From Hydractinia symbiolongicarpus (taxonomy: Eukaryota > Cnidaria > Hydrozoa > Anthoathecata > Hydractiniidae), in NCBI RefSeq assembly GCF_029227915.1, contig NC_079879.1, positions 22,460,501-22,524,500 of the forward strand: a stretch of DNA of 64,000 nt, given 5' to 3'. Position numbers and translations under genes: made by a program. The notes beneath the pieces are model-generated. The model was given only the letters and a program-made list of their open reading frames with translations. It was not told where the DNA came from and ran no database searches. Below, piece after piece: positions 24,226 through 37,675 of the stretch (position 1 is its first letter; each line of letters starts with the position of its first letter).

Positions 24226-25266
24226 AACTTTAATTAGCTAGGTAATAGGAACCAAACTCTAAAAAAAAAAATATATATATATATATATAAATAAGAATTG
24301 AGATAGCTACATAAAGTCACTTTAACTTTCCTTACTAAACTAAACTTAGGTAGCTAGATAGCTAACTGCACATTTTAGAAACTTCTTTTACTCCTTGCAA
24401 AATGTCCCCTTTTACATTTAAATTAAAATATTTAGAAATTATCAATAAAAACAAAAACATTGAATTGCATGTGGCCCTTTTCTTGTAGCTAAAGTTTACA
24501 GAAAATTATACTGTAAATTATTTTGTCATTATAATTTGTATTCAAAAAAGAAGAGAAGTTTGATTACTAAGGTAGTTATTGATAGCTAAAAAAGAGGAAT
24601 TACAACATAACTCATAGGTTAGTTAGAAGTGTTATAGCTAGGAAGGCCCTGCTAGGGGGATAGAGTCTTAAAGATGTGGATAGAGATAAGCTAAGACACC
24701 CAGTTAAATATAGTTAAACTGGGGAGGCTTAGGTAGGTATATAGCTATTTGTAGTAAAACACACACATAATATATATATATATATAAGGAGAAAAAATAG
24801 CAATATAAGTGAGTTCAACAAACCAAGCTTTCCGTTTGGCCAGCAGATTTGTTTGGTAGCCAGCTAACAGCTTTGTGTAGGATTTTGAATTTTAGGACAA
24901 ACACATTAGTTACGCACCAAGGCATACATTAATTATGCAAAAAAAAGTAAACAAACATGGTAGTTTATTGTTATAAAAAACGCAGTAAAATAAAAAACTT
25001 GAGGTTTTCAAGTGTCTTTTTTATGGAAAATGCGAGTCTGCTTGACAACTTAAAGTGTGATATATAGGACAGTAAGATGTAGCTGGATGAATGAAAATAA
25101 AAATAGCTACCCTTTAAAAGCTTAACAAATAAATTTGAAATTTCTTACTTTTTTGTACTCTTTTCTTACTTTGTTGTAGCTCGGTCGTCGTCTTATTGTG
25201 AACCAAAAATAAACTCTGTTGTAAATCGTCGTGTTTTATTCTTGACAAAAAAAAATCTCTAGCTAG
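24226..25266 (-). mobile_element. 5' region of the Rep-helicase Helitron, inner part
   Basis: Read on the minus strand this matches the 5' kilobase of the non-autonomous copies, including GCAGACTCGCATTTTCC, GCGTAACTAATGTG and the hairpin at 24,699-24,723. This links the non-coding copies to this autonomous element. It contains AT dinucleotide runs at 24,270-24,290 and 24,771-24,786. The promoter of the Rep-helicase gene should lie here, but no motif can be assigned with confidence. Confidence 0.65.
24699..24723. repeat. conserved hairpin, 476 bp upstream of the Rep-helicase start
   Basis: CCCAGTTAAATATA followed by GTTAAACTGGG. This is the copy in the autonomous element; the stem is kept although the arms differ from other copies. 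Confidence 0.65.
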
Positions 25267-28200
25267 ATATATCACGGTCGTTCAAAACCGCGATTTTAAG
25301 GAAATAAAGTGTGCGCATGCGCCAAAATTTTTTTTAAAAAAAGCGCCTACGGCATAAGATTATGACGTCATCGATATTGACCTCACTCTCTATTATCTTG
25401 TTTTAGTTGCCCAATAAAAGAAAATTTAACATTTTTTCCTTTTAAAACTAAAGAAGGATGACCATAGATTACTATTTCGCCTTTGGTTGCCACCGGGGCA
25501 GCCTAAACAGACGGCAAGGTCCAACAAAAGCCCAGATGGCTAGTTCACAATTTACCAGTACAGGAGCACTCTTGTACAACATTCTGACGCAAGGTTTTGC
25601 CTAAAAATTACTTTTCCTGTTTGCATGTATCCCTTATCGAGCGTTCCATCGTATTAGGTAGTAGCTGCCACTTTTTTTACTACTAAAATTTTGAGCTTTT
25701 CTACACCATACATTTCACTTTCGTTTTCACAAAAAAAATGGTTGACAACTATTAGAAATGTAAAATAGACGCTAATAAACAAAGAACAAACGATATTATA
25801 CTTCTAAAATTAAATTTTAAAAGGAAAAAAATAATTCATCTGATCTGTAACCTTAGCTAGCTCTAAGGTTGGTAAATGTGAGAAAGCTAGCTTCACTCAG
25901 ACTCAGTGGACCCCAATGGAAATAATCCACTAACAATAGGTTTTTGTGATTTTCTGGGCTAGAAACACTTTAAATATTTATCATTATTGTTGTTGTTGTT
26001 AGACTAGCAACTGATTGCAAATGAAAAAAAATTGTACAGTTATATATGTGTTAAACGAAAGCTAACAATTTACACATTTTTAGACATTTCAGCCTAGACC
26101 ATTCCTTAATCGTGAGATTTTTCACCACGAAAGTCAATCTGAATTATATAAATATAGTTTACAAATTAGGCTATTACAAGTATTTTTTATTTCAATTCAT
26201 AATCTGTATTTAACGAATACATTCTTATTTCAAACACATCCAACAAAAAGTGGTAATCGAGCAAATCGGCAAGCTCCTCTGTTTCATCATTGTTCCATCT
26301 TTTTTTTTAACCGCCTCTGTCAACAAATCTTCACATGCAAATCACGTTTGAATGACGCTTGAAATTGTGAATTGTTGGGTCAAAATTACTTCAATGAAAT
26401 CGTGCCAACATGTTTTGTATCATAGAACAATTTGGCACTGGTGCCCTAAAATGTGAACAAACAGAAAGTACAATATAAGCTACCAGAATCACCCAAAACC
26501 ACGAAGCGTGCGTGTGCAATGTGTGGCAATCGTTTTCAATCTTTTATAATTCAATAATTTAACGGACCAGCCGTCAACGTTCAATGGACCAAAGGCACAA
26601 ACCTCGTACAGCCGACTTCCCGAAAAACAAAAAGTTTCTTTTTCAAATCCCCATTATAAAATGTATTTTTTTGTACGAAAAAGGTTCATAATTCCCATCT
26701 TCTTACTAAATGTCCTCCTTTTCGATTTCTTAATTTTGGCTTGGAAGGTCTTCTACCTAACAGGAGTCTTTCCCTTTAAAGTCTATGGAATACACGTTCG
26801 ATATGGAGCCAATTATTAAGGCACTATATACACCAGCGTTTTTTCCTAGTTGTTTATATTTTTTTCAAATGACTGATTGGTTCGTGTTAATTCGGTCTGT
26901 TCCTAGGTCATTCTAACAGATTCCAGCTGGTTCTGGGTGATTGTGGATAGCTCCAGAGTTTACCACAACCGCAGGCTAGGTTATTTTTGGTTTGGAAAAC
27001 AATGATTGAGCAGACGACAGGGCGCTACAAAAAGCTCTTATCTTTTAAAAAAACCTGAGGCTCTCATAAAAAAGCATGTAAAATGATAGCAAAGTGTGCA
27101 TAAAAATGTACAGACATGTGAGTTAATGTTTAACATATTCCTGTGAAATCCCTGACTTTTTTCTGATGAAACTTTTTTTGGCGAGATAAACATAAATTTT
27201 TCATGATTTATCAGACACCACAAACTCGGCTAAGCCTCAATTATATAAGTCAAAATTTTTTTCCAGGGTACGAACAGATATGCTGTCCAAATAAATGCAC
27301 AGGAGCATCTCTGGTTTAGTGTTACTTGTTGTTTTGTTAATTATATACATATTATAGAAAAATATTATCGATTTTTTTTTGTATGAGGTTTTTCATTAAC
27401 AAACAAACCTTCGCTGCGAAAAATTATTTTTAGCAGAACTATTAATAAACCCCTAACTAACCCCTAACCCCTTTTGGGGAACTGTAAACAGTCAGGGTAA
27501 ACACCTAATTAGACGACATGACCTAATTAGGCGAGTCATTTAGTTAGGCGACATGATGTAGTTTAGTTGGTAGAGCAGTTTTTTAAGATGTTAAAAAATA
27601 AGAACGACAAAATCTACGACATATCCAAATATATCTTTCAGCAAGCTTTCGCCAACGCCCAGGTTGGCATGTTCACACTGTTTCTAAATTTTATTTTACA
27701 AGTTAGAGATAAAATACTAAACAAGATATGATGTAGTTTAATTACGCTACCCGTAGTCTAACTAGGCGAACAAAAACTTTCTGTTGTAAATACGTCGAAA
27801 TCATTGCGTTTCGCACTACAATTTTTATGTGAATCAAATATGTCCACTTTGCAGACAATTTTGACCAATTATCGTCTTATTTGCATCGCACATTGGCAAC
27901 TTATGGCCCAAACCTTGTGTGGCAATATTTGTTGTTTTAAATAATGGATTTCAGCCATCGACGCCACAGGAAAAAGAATATGGCGGACGAAAACGTGGTA
28001 TTGTTTGACTAAGATTTTAACGATGTTAAAACAGGATGTGAATAAAAAAGAAACGTTACAAAACAAATTGTTACCACATCCATCTTAAAAAAAATAACTT
28101 TTTTTTTGCGTTTTTTGTGAAAGAATATCTTCATTAAATTATTGCAGATTTTACTATCGTCACCTAAATAGGTGACAAGTAATATTTAATTTTAACATAA

Positions 28201-28901
28201 TTCTCACTTGCGTGAGCATATCGAGGCACGAGTGACAATTTTGGAATCATGGTTGCGTAGACTATTCATTCTGAACAAAGTGTTTTTGCGATTTTTTCTT
28301 AGGAATGTGTGAGAAGCCATTAAATATTGTAATGTCTTAACTAGATTACAACATTTTTCACATCTAACACTGGTTTATTGCTTATATTTATCTTATTGAG
28401 TGCACAATTCTCATTTAAAATAATGATATTTACCGATTTATGAAGTCTTGTGAAAGGTCATTTCCAAGGACCAGTTTCTTTCAGAAAAAAAGTGGCAGCC
28501 ACAAACCACTGGTTTTATTTGATAAAATAGGCTATCAGCTTTCAGGAAAAACATGTCTTAAAGCATGACTTTGCGTTGGAAGGCAAATATCTTCATTTTC
28601 CACCAACATATAAAATTTTATGATCAAAACATTGCTATTCTTTCTGTCTCCTCCAAACAAAAGTGAAAGTGATCGGGTAGTGGAATCCAGAGTTTTTGTA
28701 TAGTCCAAGGCCTGCTCTACTAAAATAAAATCTTTTTAAGAGATTATCTCTACCGCAGAGGCTCGAAAAACGTTTGTTTTTAAGGGAAATTTAAAGCACG
28801 TGCGATGGTGGCCATTATGAATCGCTTGCGGCAAAAAATTTGATAACAAATAATGGCGCATGCGCACACTTTTTTTCCTGCCGTAAATGACCGTGATATA
28901 T
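25267..28901. mobile_element. 3.6-kb TIR transposon without recognisable gene
   Basis: The left end reads ATATATCACGGTC and, further in, AAGTGTGCGCATGCGCCA. The right end, reverse-complemented, reads ATATATCACGGTC and then AAGTGTGCGCATGCGCCA with a diverged middle, giving imperfect inverted ends of about 60 bp. If the ends are TATCACGG, a TA duplication is possible. The element splits the 5' region of the minus-strand Helitron: 28,902-29,353 and 24,226-25,266 would be contiguous without it. Frames inside are 65 codons or shorter and resemble nothing known; it contains several CCTAATTAG-like palindromes near 27,505-27,760. Superfamily not assigned. Confidence 0.6.
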
Positions 28902-29353
28902 ACTCCTTAGTCGTAATAAGTAGTAAAGAAATTAGGTGACTTACTAAATATGTATAATAATTTCTTTTTCACTGTACGTAAGCTAGCTTAATACTTCTTT
29001 TACGCTTAAACCAAAATTTGCAACTGAATGTTGTAAAAGCAACCTACTTCATTTCCCTTTCTAAATCTGAAAAAAAAATTTACTGGCTGGTTTGATCGTC
29101 AAGGGAAACTTGCATTTTTCGGCAAATGAAATTTATTTATTTTGATCACGTGATTTTGTTTAACAAATGAAATTGATTTATTTTGATCACATGATTTAAA
29201 ATGTAAACAAACAAAACTCGCGGCTTTTCACGACAAAGAAGACATATTTTTTTCGGCAACATCAAAGATTTTTTTCGGCAACATCAAAGGAAAATGACGA
29301 TATCAACTTTGCCTGTCACAGACAGACGGACACACTTAGCGTATTATTATTAT
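28902..29353 (-). mobile_element. 5' terminus of the Rep-helicase Helitron
   Basis: On the minus strand the sequence begins near 29,353 with TAATAATAATACGCTAAG, then GTGTGTCCGTCTGTCTGTGA and CAGGCAAAG, the 5' terminal block of the family. It contains a duplicated TTTTTTTCGGCAACATCAAAG (29,247 and 29,269). The first bases are not a clean TC, so the exact terminus is uncertain. Confidence 0.6.
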
Positions 29354-29610
29354 CTGCTGCAGTTGCAGGTCTTGAATTTCCGATGGAATCGCCATTCCCC
29401 CCATTCATTATTCGCCCTTCTCTGCTTTCAGCTAGTACTATTATTGAAAATAACTATCTTGATATTATCTCAGCAACTCGTTGCGTTATCATAATTTTAA
29501 ATTCACCAACAGCACTAAAATTCCGTTACGGAAAAGCGTCCGCCATCTTGGGAAGCTATTGCCCTTCATAACATTGGTAGATCCAATTTGCGTAATTGAG
29601 ACAGAGAATA
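29354..29610. other. 257 bp between two divergent Helitron 5' ends
   Basis: Apparently host-type DNA trapped between a minus-oriented 5' end on the left and a plus-oriented 5' end on the right. A 62-codon frame (29,383-29,571) shows no recognisable feature. Confidence 0.4.
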
Positions 29611-32411
29611 TCATCAATAATACGCTAAGTGTGTCCGTCTGTCTGTGACAGGCAAAGTGGATGTGTTCATTTTCCTTTGATGTAGCCGAAATTTCCTTTC
29701 AAGTCTCCGAAAAAGTTATATCCATTTTGCTAGCAGGTTTACTTTGTTTACATCACGTGATCAAAATGGATCAACTTGATTTGCTGAAATAAATTTAACG
29801 GCTTTCTGTACAAAAATGGTGTCCCTCGACACCGAAAACAAAAAAAGAACGGTCCCTTCGTCTTGAAAAAAGTGCAAAAAGTAATTCAGAGAAAGAAAAG
29901 TCCAAGAAGTGAATTAAGAAGTGGTAGCTAGAGCTAGAAGTAAAGTAGTAAAGTTAGAATTCGAAAATAAAGGCTATAGTTTAAAGTGGATTTAAAATCA
30001 ATAATAGTAAGAACTTTGATGTTTTTAGACGTTTAGTTTTTATGTCACTGAAGCAAGCAGACTCGCATTTTCCAAGAAAAGCCTCAAATTCTTGAAGTTT
30101 TATATTTTAGCGCTTTTTTAAAAACAAACCTAGCCACCATATTTGTTTATGTTTTTGTTGCATAATTAATGTATCCCCTGGTGCGTAACTAATGTGTTTG
30201 TCCTAAAATTCAAAATGCTACATAAAGCTGTTAGCTGACTAACAAACGGAAAACTTTGGTTTGTTGAACTTACTGCTCACTGTTATGTTATTATTTTTAC
30301 ATTACTATTATTTCTCTTTATATGTGTTTTACTAAGCATAAATAGCTAGCTTTAGTTTTAGCTAAGTGTTCCCAGGTTAAGTATATTTAACTGGGGGTCT
30401 TAGCTACTGTTAGCTAGCTAATGTTGGCCTCCAATGCCTGCTCCTCTCATCCCATGGCTAGCTCTAACCTATGACTTATATTGTTATTCCTTTTTTTTAA
30501 TTATCTATAGCTACCTTAGTTTCCTTAACTTCTTTTCTTTTATGAGCACAATACGAGATCTTTAAAGACTTGAACTTTTGCAGATGTATTTTATATTTCT
30601 TTTCGCATTTCCTGTAAACTTTACAAAGGGACCACGTGCAATATGACAAGTGGAATTTTTTTTTCCAGAATTTAAAGCGTGCGTGTTTATTTTTTTTTAT
30701 TGTTTTTTTTCTGACATCCTGTTTAACTTTCGTCAGCCTACATGCCAGGTTATTTTTACAGGGGGATGTAAACATTTGATTGGAAATTTACATGGGTTTT
30801 TGACTTTATTTTAATTTATGAGAGGATGGTCGTTCGGTTCGGGAAGGTTGTTCGTGTTTTTGTTTGTGTTGCAAACTGCTGTTTTTTTAAATTTTCTTTT
30901 TTTTGTGGGAAAAAGACCACATGCAAATATACTGAAAGCACAAATTTTGTAGAATTGGCCTCCACTGAAGGCTGTTGTGTAAGCTAATGGCTTCTTCATA
31001 GTTCGTGTTATAAACTTTTGTTGAGGAGAATTAAACTGCATGTGATGTCATTTTTGCTGGAAGAAAAGTCCATGGTTTCACGTTTTTGTTAAGATTTTTA
31101 TAATTGTGGTAATATATAACTGTGTTTGGTGATGATGAAAAAACTTTTTTGTTTTTTATATTTTATGAAATGCCTGATTTTTCTATAATTTGATGTGTTT
31201 CATAACCTTTTTGTAGAAGATTTATGGACAATAGCAATATAGAACATGCTAAATGAACTGATTTTTGTTGATTTGGATGTGCTCCTCAAAAACCCATCTG
31301 TTTTATATTTTGTGTTAACTTTTGTGAGGACGGACCGTATATGCACTTTGTTTTCCAAAAATAATATCTTTGTTGATTCAAATTTACTCCTTATTTATTT
31401 TTGACATTCACGTTTAAAATGGTTGGTAAAGGTAACTACAGATCATCATACTAAGGAAAATTTTTTTGTGTTCTTAACCTGTTAAATTTTACAATTTGTG
31501 TATATATATTTTTGGGAACAGGATAGTATGTAATCGAATAAATGATTTTCCAGATATAAATTTGATGTTTTTTGACACTTCTGATTGAAATGTTAAAGGT
31601 TTTCAACGAAGTAAATATTTGAGATGTCTTATTTCTGACTTTATTACTGTGTTATTGTAAGTGTTGTACTTGATTCTATACATTATTTTGATTAGTGTTT
31701 CAAGCTCTACACATCATCTTTGTTGATTCAAGTTTATTCTTTGCTCATTGATTTTTTGACATTTATGTTTAAAATTGTTGGTAAAGGGCAGTACGGAACT
31801 AAAAGAGAAAATATTTGTGTTCTTAACTGGTTGATTTTTACATTTTGTGTAAATTTTTGTGGGAGAGGATGGTATGCAACTGAAATGACTGATTTTTCTA
31901 GATTTAAATTTGATGTTTTCCAAACTATGGCTTTTTCATATTTTTGTATAAGCGTAAGGGAAAAACAATATTTAAACTGTGTAAAAAACTTATTTTTGTT
32001 GATTTGTGCTAACTCTTGGAGGCCTCCTTTTTGACACTTCAGAATAAAATACTGAGGGTTTTCAACATAATCACTTATAAGATGTATATACATATTTGAG
32101 ATGCGTTATTTCTGACATTGTTATTATCTGTGTTGTGACTGTTGGTGTTGTAACTGTCGGTCTTCTTACTGTCGGTTTTGTGAGTTTAGTGTTGTGAGTG
32201 TCGATGTTTGAGTGTCGTTGTTGTAACTTTTTATCAACTAGATTTTACACCTTGCAAGCTGTTCTTTTTTATTTTGTGTAAGATTTGTGTGGAGGATTTA
32301 ATGCGATTTGATATTTGACATTTTGTGTAAGATTTTAAGAACATTTTTTTGAATATGCACTGCTGACGTCAGAAAAACATCTAAAAGAACCTATTTTCCC
32401 ATTTCCTTCAG
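29611..32411 (+). mobile_element. non-autonomous Helitron, near-duplicate of 7,771-10,560
   Basis: It begins TCATCAATAATACGCTAAG after an A, then follows the same order as the 7,771 copy: 5' block, TAGCTAGC palindromes, hairpin (30,371-30,395), 350-bp array, and the identical truncated end CCATTTCCTTC. The shared truncation and shared right flank show that the two copies arose by duplication of a larger segment rather than by two clean insertions. Confidence 0.7.
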
Positions 32412-33595
32412 GAAAAATTTTTTGTATTCTTAACCTGTTCTTAACCTGTTCATTTTTACAATTTGTGTATATTTTTTGGGAACAGGATAGTATGTAATCG
32501 AAGAAATGATTTTCCAGATATAAATTTTATGTTTTTTGACACTTTGATTGAATTATTAAAGGTTTTTCACAAAGTAGAGATGTGTTATTTCTGACTTTAT
32601 TATTTGTTGGTGTTGTACATGATTCTATACATTATTTTGATTATTATTTCAAGCTCTATACATAATGATCTTTGTTGATTCAAGTTTATTCTTTGCTCAT
32701 TGATTTTTTGACATTTAGGTTTAAAATTGCTGGTAAAGGGCAGTACGTTTTAACTTTTTTGAGGGAGTACAACACCGAAAAAACTTGTGTTTTTTTTTAT
32801 ATTTTGTATAAATTCTTACCGGGCAGGACAACATACCGAAATGACTGATCCCTCTCTATTTATAAATTTGATGCAATCCAAATCGCAGTTTTTTGAAATT
32901 TTGAGTAATATTTAATGAGTACAAGATACAAATACTGATTTTTGTTGAATCAGAAGTATTTCCTAGAACCACTCTTTTTTTACACTTTTGTGGAGAAAAA
33001 GTGTATGCAATATCATCAGAATAACTGATTTTGTTGCAAACTGTTTTTCTTTTTCACATTTTGGATTGAAATATTGTTATAAAGGGCATATATCAATAGA
33101 CATATATATACCAAAATAATTAAATTCTGCAAACTTTGATTTTGTCGTTCACCTCTCATCTTTTATATTTTGATTAAACTTTTGAGGAAAATCATAGGAA
33201 TTATTTAGAATATGTATTTTGTGTTGGAAATTTAGTGCAAAAATTGACGTAAAATGAACTGTTAAATTGATTGTTGTTGTTTTAACATGAATTATGACTC
33301 AAACTTTGTTTTTGCATTTCTAATTTGACTAATTAGCCTAAAAATTTGCCAATTGGTTTTACACTCTGTTCTTTTTTATATATATTTTATGTGAACATAG
33401 AAGTACACAAGTAAAGTTAGAAGCCACAAGAAGTTAATTCGAAAGTGAAGAGTGGAGCTAGAAGTAGTAAAGAAAAGTTAGAAGTAGAAAATGAAAGCTT
33501 GGGTTTAAAGTAGATTTGGATTCACAAATAGTAAGAACTTTTTAGATATTTTTAGACGTTATGTTTTTATGTCGCTAGAGTTACGTGTCAGGCAG
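32412..33595. repeat. Helitron-internal array DNA
   Basis: Continues the duplication shared with 10,561-10,910 up to about 32,745, then changes into sequence that is inverted at 15,060-15,930. No gene. Confidence 0.6.
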
Positions 33596-35557
33596 ACTCG
33601 CATTTGCCAGGAAAAAGTCACTTAAGAGCTTCAAATTCTTTATATTTTACCGCGTTTTTTTTTACACTTTTTTGCATAATTAATGTTATCAAACAAATGT
33701 GCTAGCGAAACTTTTGGTTTGTTGAACTTACTGCAAATGTCATAATTTTTATATTGCTATTGTTTCTCTTTATATGTGTTTTACTAAGCATAAATAGCTA
33801 GCTGGCGTCTTCCCAGTTTAACTATATATAACTGGGTATCTGTCTTATCTAATGTTACCTTCAAGCTCCATATCTAAACCTAGCTAGCTAACTGATGATT
33901 AATGTTGTTATTCCTCTTTTAGCTATTTATATCCACCTTAGTAGTCAAACTTAGGGATCTTATTTGAGCACGAATTATGATGTAACAAGCCACAAAATCT
34001 TTTAAAGACTTATTGAACTTTTGGGTAGTGTGAGGAAAAATTTTACTTTAAGAGGAATGATTTTGTAAAACTAAAGTGTGTGCGTTAATTGGAGTAAGTT
34101 TTATTGTTTTGTTGTTGACATCCTGTTAAACTTCTGTAAGCTCGCATGTAAATTACAAGGTTATATATTTTTACAAGGGTAGTGGTTGATATTTTTACAA
34201 AGTTTGTTGACATTTTTTGGGAAATTTACCTGGGTTTTTTACATTTTTGGTTAAAATTTTTCAGCAGAGAATAGTATGGTTGCCGATTATATTGTTTGTG
34301 TTACAAACTGCTGTTTTTTAAATGTTGTGTAAACTTTTGTGGAAAAAGACCACATGCAAAATACTGAAAGAACAAATTTTTGTACAATTAGACTGTGAGC
34401 TGAAGTTGGATTTTTTTTATATTTTGTTTTATAAACTTTTTTTAAGCTTTAAACTAACTGTAAGTAATGTAATTACGGGAATAAATATTTGGTGATGATA
34501 AAAAATTACTGAATGTTCAGAATGAAACTGTTTAACATTTGTGAGGGAGGACCATATGCAAGTATATATACTAAAAACTCGCATTTGCCAGGAAAAAGTC
34601 ACTTAAGAGCTTCAAATTCTTTATATTTTACCGCGTTTTTTTTTACACTTTTTTGCATAATTAATGTTATCAAACAAATGTGCTAGCGAAACTTTTGGTT
34701 TGTTGAACTTACTGCAAATGTCATAATTTTTATATTGCTATTGTTTCTCTTTATATGTGTTTTACTAAGCATAAATAGCTAGCTGGCGTCTTCCCAGTTT
34801 AACTATATATAACTGGGTATCTGTCTTATCTAATGTTACCTTCAAGCTCCATATCTAAACCTAGCTAGCTAACTGATGATTAATGTTGTTATTCCTCTTT
34901 TAGCTATTTATATCCACCTTAGTAGTCAAACTTAGGGATCTTATTTGAGCACGAATTATGATGTAACAAGCCACAAAATCTTTCAAAGACTTATTGAACT
35001 TTTAGGGTAGTGTGAGGAAAAATTTTTTTTTAAGAGGAATGATTTTGTAAAACTAAAGTGTGTGCGTTAATTGGAGTAAGTTTTATTGTTTTGTTGTTGA
35101 CATCCTGTTAAACTTCTGTAAGCTCGCATGTAAATTACAAGGTTATATATTTTTACAAGGGTAGTGGTTGATATTTTTACAAAGTTTGTTGACATTTTTT
35201 GGGAAATTTACCTGGGTTTTTTACATTTTTGGTTAAAATTTTTCAGCAGAGAATAGTATGGTTGCCGATTATATTGTTTGTGTTACAAACTGCTGTTTTT
35301 TAAATGTTGTGTAAACTTTTGTGGAAAAAGACCACATGCAAAATACTGAAAGAACAAATTTTTGTACAATTAGACTGTGAGCTGAAGTTGGATTTTTTTT
35401 ATATTTTGTTTTATAAACTTTTTTTAAGCTTTAAACTAACTGTAAGTAATGTAATTACGGGAATAAATATTTGGTGATGATAAAAAATTACTGAATGTTC
35501 AGAATGAAACTGTTTAACATTTGTGAGGGAGGACCATATGCAAGTATATATACTAAA
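33596..35557 (+). repeat. direct tandem duplication, 981-bp unit
   Basis: The block starting ACTCGCATTTGCCAGGAAAA at 33,596 repeats at 34,577. The two units differ at only a few positions by eye. Each carries a conserved hairpin (33,812-33,836 and 34,793-34,817) and represents the 5' region plus part of the array of a Helitron subfamily. Confidence 0.8.
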
Positions 35558-37675
35558 AATAATAATTTGATATTTTACACTTTCCAAGTTGTATTTTTGT
35601 ATGCACTTAAATGACTGCTTTTTCTGAGTTGAATTTGATGGGTTTCATATCAATTTTGTGGAAGATTTTATGGGTGAAAACAATATAAAACATGCCAATT
35701 GAACTGATTTTTGTTCATATTTTGATTTGCTCCTCATAAACCTTTGTGTTCTACATTTATTGTAAACTTTTGTGAGGAAGGACCATATATATATATACAA
35801 TGTTTTCGAAATAATGATTTTTGTTGATTTGAAATTTACTCCTTGCTCATTGCTTTTTCGACATTTCAGTTTAAAATGTTTGGTAAAGTCAGTACGGATC
35901 ATGAGACAAAAAAATTGTTTTGCCAACCGGTTAATTTTTACATTTTGTGCATATTTTTGCGGGAGAGGATGGTATGCAACCGAATAAATGATTTTTCAAA
36001 GTTTAACTTTTTGTTTTTTGGTGTTTTGGGTTTGTTTAAGTTTGGCTTTTTTATGTTGTTCAGGTTGTATTGTTGTATATATAAGCATTTAGGGAAAAGA
36101 CAATGTTTTAAATGCATAAAGAACTTATTTCATAGATCTGTGCTTACTGTTGCAAGCCTTTCTTTTCAACATTTCAGATTAAAATATTGAAGGTTTTCAA
36201 CATAATCACATAATAAGATGTATACATATTTGAGATGTGTTATTTCTGACATTATTATTATTGTTGTCGTAACTGTCTGGGTTGTGACTGTCAATGTTGT
36301 AACTTTCTACTAACTAGATTTTACACCTTCCACGTCGTTGTTTTTCATATTTTGTCTGATGTTTTGTTGGGAGGATTTCATGCGATTTGACATTTGATAT
36401 TTTGTGTTAGATTTTAAGAACTTTTTTGTTAAATTATGACTTATATACTTTCTTTTTATGCATTTTCAGATTATTTTTTTTAGTAAAAGGCATATTCAAT
36501 ATACTGAAATATTTGCTGATGTCATCAAAATTCAAATGACAGAACTTTTCAATTGTTTTTCTGCTTAAGTGGATTTTTCCACGGGCCTAATCTACTAGTC
36601 GATTAGGCCCGTGGAAAAATCCACTTAGGCAGAAAAACAATTGAAAAGTTCTGTCATTTGAATTTTGATGACATCAGCAAATATTTCAGTATATTGAATA
36701 TGCCTTTTACTAAAAAAAATAATCTGAAAATGCATAAAAAGAAAGTATATAAGTCATAATTTAACAAAAAAGTTCTTAAAATCTAACACAATATCAAATG
36801 TCAAATCGCATGAAATCCTCCCAACAAAAATTCAGACAAAATATGAAAAACAACGGCGTGCAAGGTGTAAAATCTAGTTAGTAGAAAGTTACAACATTGA
36901 CAGTCACAACCCAGACAGTTACGACAACAATAATAATAATGTCAGAAATAACACATATCTCAAATATGTATACATCTTATTATGTGATTATGTTGAAAAC
37001 CTTCAATATTTTAATCTGAAGTGTCGAAAAGAAAGGCTTGCAACAGTAGGCACAGATCTATGAAATAAGTTCTTTTTAAACATTAGTTCATTTTAAACAT
37101 TGTCTTTTCCCTAAATGCTTATACAACAATACAACCTGAACAATATCAAAAAGCCAAACTTAAACAAACACAAAACACCTAAAAACAAAAAGTTAAACTT
37201 TGAAAAATCATTTATTCGGTTGCATACCATCCTCTCCCGCAAAAATATGCACAAAATGTAAAAATTAACCGGTTAACAAAACAATTTTTTGTCTAATAAT
37301 CCGTACTGACTTTACCAAACATTTTAACCTGAAATGTCGAAAAAGCAATGAGCAAGGAGTAAATTTCAAATCAACAAAAATCATTATTTTGAAAACATTG
37401 TATATATATATGGTCCTTCCTCACAAAAGTTTACAATAAATGTAGAACACAAAGGTTTATGAGGAGCAAATCAAAATATGAACAAAAATCAGTTCAATTG
37501 GCATGTTCTATATTGTCTTAAGCCATAAAATCTTCCACAAAATTGATATGAAACCCATCAAATTCAACTCAGAAAAAGCAGTCATTTAAGTGCATACAAA
37601 AATACAACTTGTAGAATATCAAATTATTATTTTTAGTATATATAATTGCATATGGTCCTCCCTCACAACAGTTAA
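35510..37675. repeat. 2.2-kb palindrome: two Helitron 3' halves joined end to end
   Basis: The left arm (plus) and right arm (minus), each about 1.08 kb, are near-identical inverted copies meeting at ACTAGT (36,594-36,599). On each side of the centre is the canonical Helitron 3' end, hairpin GTGGATTTTTCCAC then GGGCCTAATC(T/G)ACTAG, so the two elements share one CTAG. The arms end near GTTTAAC (left) and its complement (right). Differences between arms are few, for example TCTACTAG against TCGACTAG. Short frames inside are array artefacts. Confidence 0.85.

Noticed and set aside
27550-27585. tRNA A-box-like TAGTTTAGTTGGTAGAGCAG
   Set aside because: No B box, no acceptor stem and no cloverleaf follow.
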